Source of the DNA: Naganishia liquefaciens
Taxonomy: Eukaryota > Basidiomycota > Tremellomycetes > Filobasidiales > Filobasidiaceae
Direction of reading: 5' to 3'
Assembly (NCBI GenBank): GCA_013423385.1
Contig: BLZA01000049.1
Span: 1-64,000 of the forward strand
Length of the DNA stretch: 64,000 bases
A program made the translations under genes and the position numbers. Below are positions 61,825-64,000 of this stretch, in pieces. Positions within the stretch are counted from its first letter, which is position 1, and the number at the start of each line of letters is the position of its first letter. The notes beneath the pieces were generated by a model. It did not search any database. It was not told the origin of the DNA and saw only the letters and a list, made by a program, of their open reading frames with translations.

Positions 61825-63966
61825 CTATACAACCACTCTTTGCGCAATATTTGTTGACCAGTCGGGTATCGCGGCCTCTGCAGACTCTGCCCAGGCCAAC
61901 ACCTTGGGTGCCGGTTCCTGTTTTAGCGCGTGAGTCGGTGGTTTAGGTAGCAATCCGCCCGTTGGCTCCCGCAGAACTTCTTGACCGCCAACTTGCAGAG
62001 CACTGAATCACAAGAGCATGAGCACATATAGATTGAGGTTTGCGCGTTTTATGCTTACCCCGCGACACTGCCACCTATCCAGGGTAACAATCCAGGGTTA
62101 AGCGGTGGCGCGCTTCCTGCCCGCTTGTTGCAGTCGTCATTCTTTGGTGGATCCGTATCGTTCAGAATGGCCAGTGATGTCGCGAGCGGAGCGAGGGCAC
62201 GGAAAGGCCGCTTGTGCTGAGCCTTTGTCTTCCGGACAAGCCGTCGACATTGATCCCGTCGATACGAGTTCAGTTCTGTGACGTTCTGTGAAGCGGATGA
62301 GGTACTATCCGCCTTGGTGACTTCGCTTGCTGCGTAGTCCGTGTTCTGGCGTATTGTCTGTACCAGCTGTTCTCGTAGGCGCGGAACAAATCCAGGTAGC
62401 ATACATGCTCCACCTGACACCACTATGGAAGACACCATGACTCTCCTCATATCCAACGGAAGCTATGATTACATTGGTCAGAATGCCGCGTAACGCCTGA
62501 ATTACGACTCACTGCCGTCAAACAAGACAAGATCACCTCGACCACAGACGCCGAATCCTCATCTCCCTTTTCGAAGAAGACCTCGGCGGCCCTTTCCCGC
62601 ACCCATCCTGGTACTTGCACGCTTTCCTGTGTGATGTCGGGAGTCGATGCCTGTTTGCGCAAAATGAATGTCGCATCCTTGGCGTCGGCGGATTGTCCGA
62701 AAAGGAGTGCGTGATTTTGGAGGTCACTTGGCTGGTCTGGTCTTTTGCAAGGTTGCGATGGGATCTCCCCTACGAAGCAGCCGCGGGATCGGATATCTTC
62801 GAGCGTCAACCAGTCCAGTACATTTTCTGGCACAGAGACCGCTTCAGCGGACTTGGGAGAGTTCGAATCCGAATTCGAATGTGGCGGATGCATTTGTGGG
62901 TGTTTAGGATCTGGCCGGACTGGTCGAGAAGATATACGAGGAGCCGTGTATCTTCCGAATTCGAGGATCAAACATTTCAGGCGTCGCAGGAACGCCTTTC
63001 CTGCTATGGGAGTCGTTCGCAAGTACTGATACATGACACGAGACTGGTAAACCTGTCAAGCGGTTATGTGAAGCAGATGCTAGATGGTCCCTCGAATTAC
63101 ACTCACCGGCACAACCGTGGTCTCATGAAATCCAAAGTCCACTACCAACCCCGTCGTATTCCCAGTCGCCATCAATGTCGTCATGTGGCCCGATGTGAAG
63201 GAGATTGACGGCACTTTAAGATTATCAAACAGCACCTCTGATATCAGTCGTTTGATCGGATTGGACAGGAGCGCGTTCTCGACAATGATGACCTTGCGCG
63301 ATCTCGATTCTGTCAAAAGATCACTGAGAAGGCATGTCAGCGTCAGAAGACTTCACCGTATCCGGTAGAACCTACTCGGAATAGACTTTGCGGAATGCGG
63401 TTGTAAGCCGAGCCTTTATCACGCGAAGAACCTCTTCATATTTGACGGGTCCATCAATCCTTCGGGACCCATCCGTTGGAGCAAAAGCTATCTCCATGTT
63501 CATGAGATCTGCCATAGCCTCAAGATCCAGGCCCCACATCTCACCATCTTGCTCCGAACCGAGGTCATTGTCGGGAGCAGCCCAAAAGACCTTTCGCGGC
63601 CGCGCTTCGCCTGAGAATCCGACTTTCCAGATGCGCGATCCTGGGCTACACTTTACATTAGCCTGATTGGAGCGTGACCGTGATGGAGGAGGTGCTTACT
63701 CAATGACGACTCGATCTTCTATGCCATACAAAGAATGTTTCTTCAAATTCTGGTTAAAGAAGTGCCAGGTGAGCAATTTGTGATGGACGGATCTGATATC
63801 GCTGCCTACTCACGGAGATACCGGGGCTCAGGTGAGCACTTGGACTGTAGTTTGCGTTCTTGGCTGGGGTAGTATGCGATTTGCTTGGGCCAGCAGCAGG
63901 AGACCCATCGTAAAACGAAGTTTGATGGGCAGTTGACCGTGCCGCACGAGGCGGCGTACGTGACAT
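61825..63966 (-). CDS. ARP10: Actin-related protein 10, dynactin pointed-end subunit
   Basis: Seven exons (63966-63814, 63749-63700, 63645-63376, 63323-63107, 63052-62513, 62462-62059, 62002-61825) give 603 residues. Arp10/Arp11 caps the pointed end of the Arp1 filament in dynactin. Support: the actin-fold phosphate loop region VVIDPGSRIWKVGFSGEARPR, KVIIVENALLSNP, VPSISFTSGHMTTLMATG, GLVVDFGFHETTVVPV, then SSIVVSGGACMLPGFVPRLREQL, PGLLPWIGGSVAGALQVGGQEV and IPDWS near the end, as in human ACTR10. Inserts between these make it longer than the animal protein (about 417). The first 50 residues are Ser/Thr/Pro-rich and disordered. The last exon was placed because it restores GALQVGG, a conserved segment. 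Converges with UGA2. Confidence 0.88.
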
Positions 63967-64000
63967 TTGACGGTGATAAAGAGCTTGCAGTAGTCCGATT

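Noticed and set aside
62868-62884. B-box-like GTTCGAATCC suggesting a tRNA
   Set aside because: It lies inside an ARP10 exon coding a Ser/Asn repeat, with no A box.

Overview
This window is nuclear DNA of a basidiomycete fungus, most likely Agaricomycotina. The signs are many short introns of about 45-85 nt with GTRNGT donors and AG acceptors, tightly packed genes on both strands, single-copy fungal housekeeping genes (ERG11, ERG20, VTC4, KEX1, DLT1, a fused BIO3-BIO1), and a decayed member of a P-loop ATPase family I know mainly from basidiomycetes. I cannot name the species. Exon models were built by hand from splice sites, reading-frame phase and recognisable protein motifs. For 16 multi-exon genes the exon lengths sum to a multiple of three.

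The first 15 kb is gene-poor. It holds a decayed, inverted copy of part of the sterol transporter gene NCR1 (about 2.2-3.5 kb), a large C2H2 zinc-finger gene (4.1-7.6 kb, minus), a decayed P-loop ATPase gene (about 9.7-11.7 kb, minus), a second C2H2 gene (13.1-14.1 kb, plus) and a doubtful small Cys-rich gene. From 15.4 kb on it is dense: NCR1 (minus) diverges from the CAF-1 large subunit gene RLF2 (plus) over a promoter with two ACGCGT boxes. A third C2H2 gene, then VPS34, ATP11, PEX2, KEX1, a DgoD-type galactonate dehydratase and VTC4 follow. A 2.4 kb gene-free stretch separates these from ERG11 and ERG20 (adjacent, both minus), the folylpolyglutamate synthase gene (minus), DLT1, a GRAM/WBP2-like gene, BIO3-BIO1 (minus), succinate-semialdehyde dehydrogenase and ARP10 (minus).

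Most genes are unrelated housekeeping functions. Two groupings stand out. Three sterol genes (NCR1, ERG20, ERG11) lie within 34 kb, with ERG20 directly upstream of ERG11. Three C2H2 genes share an unusual finger end (H-x3-E-x2/3-H-M) and a short hydrophobic-TSP/SPT motif, and look like a lineage-specific family in the first 26 kb. Other points worth checking are an 11-nt micro-exon inside the biotin-synthesis P-loop, a 488-nt intron in ERG11, a GC-AG intron in ERG11, and two in-frame start codons for folylpolyglutamate synthase.
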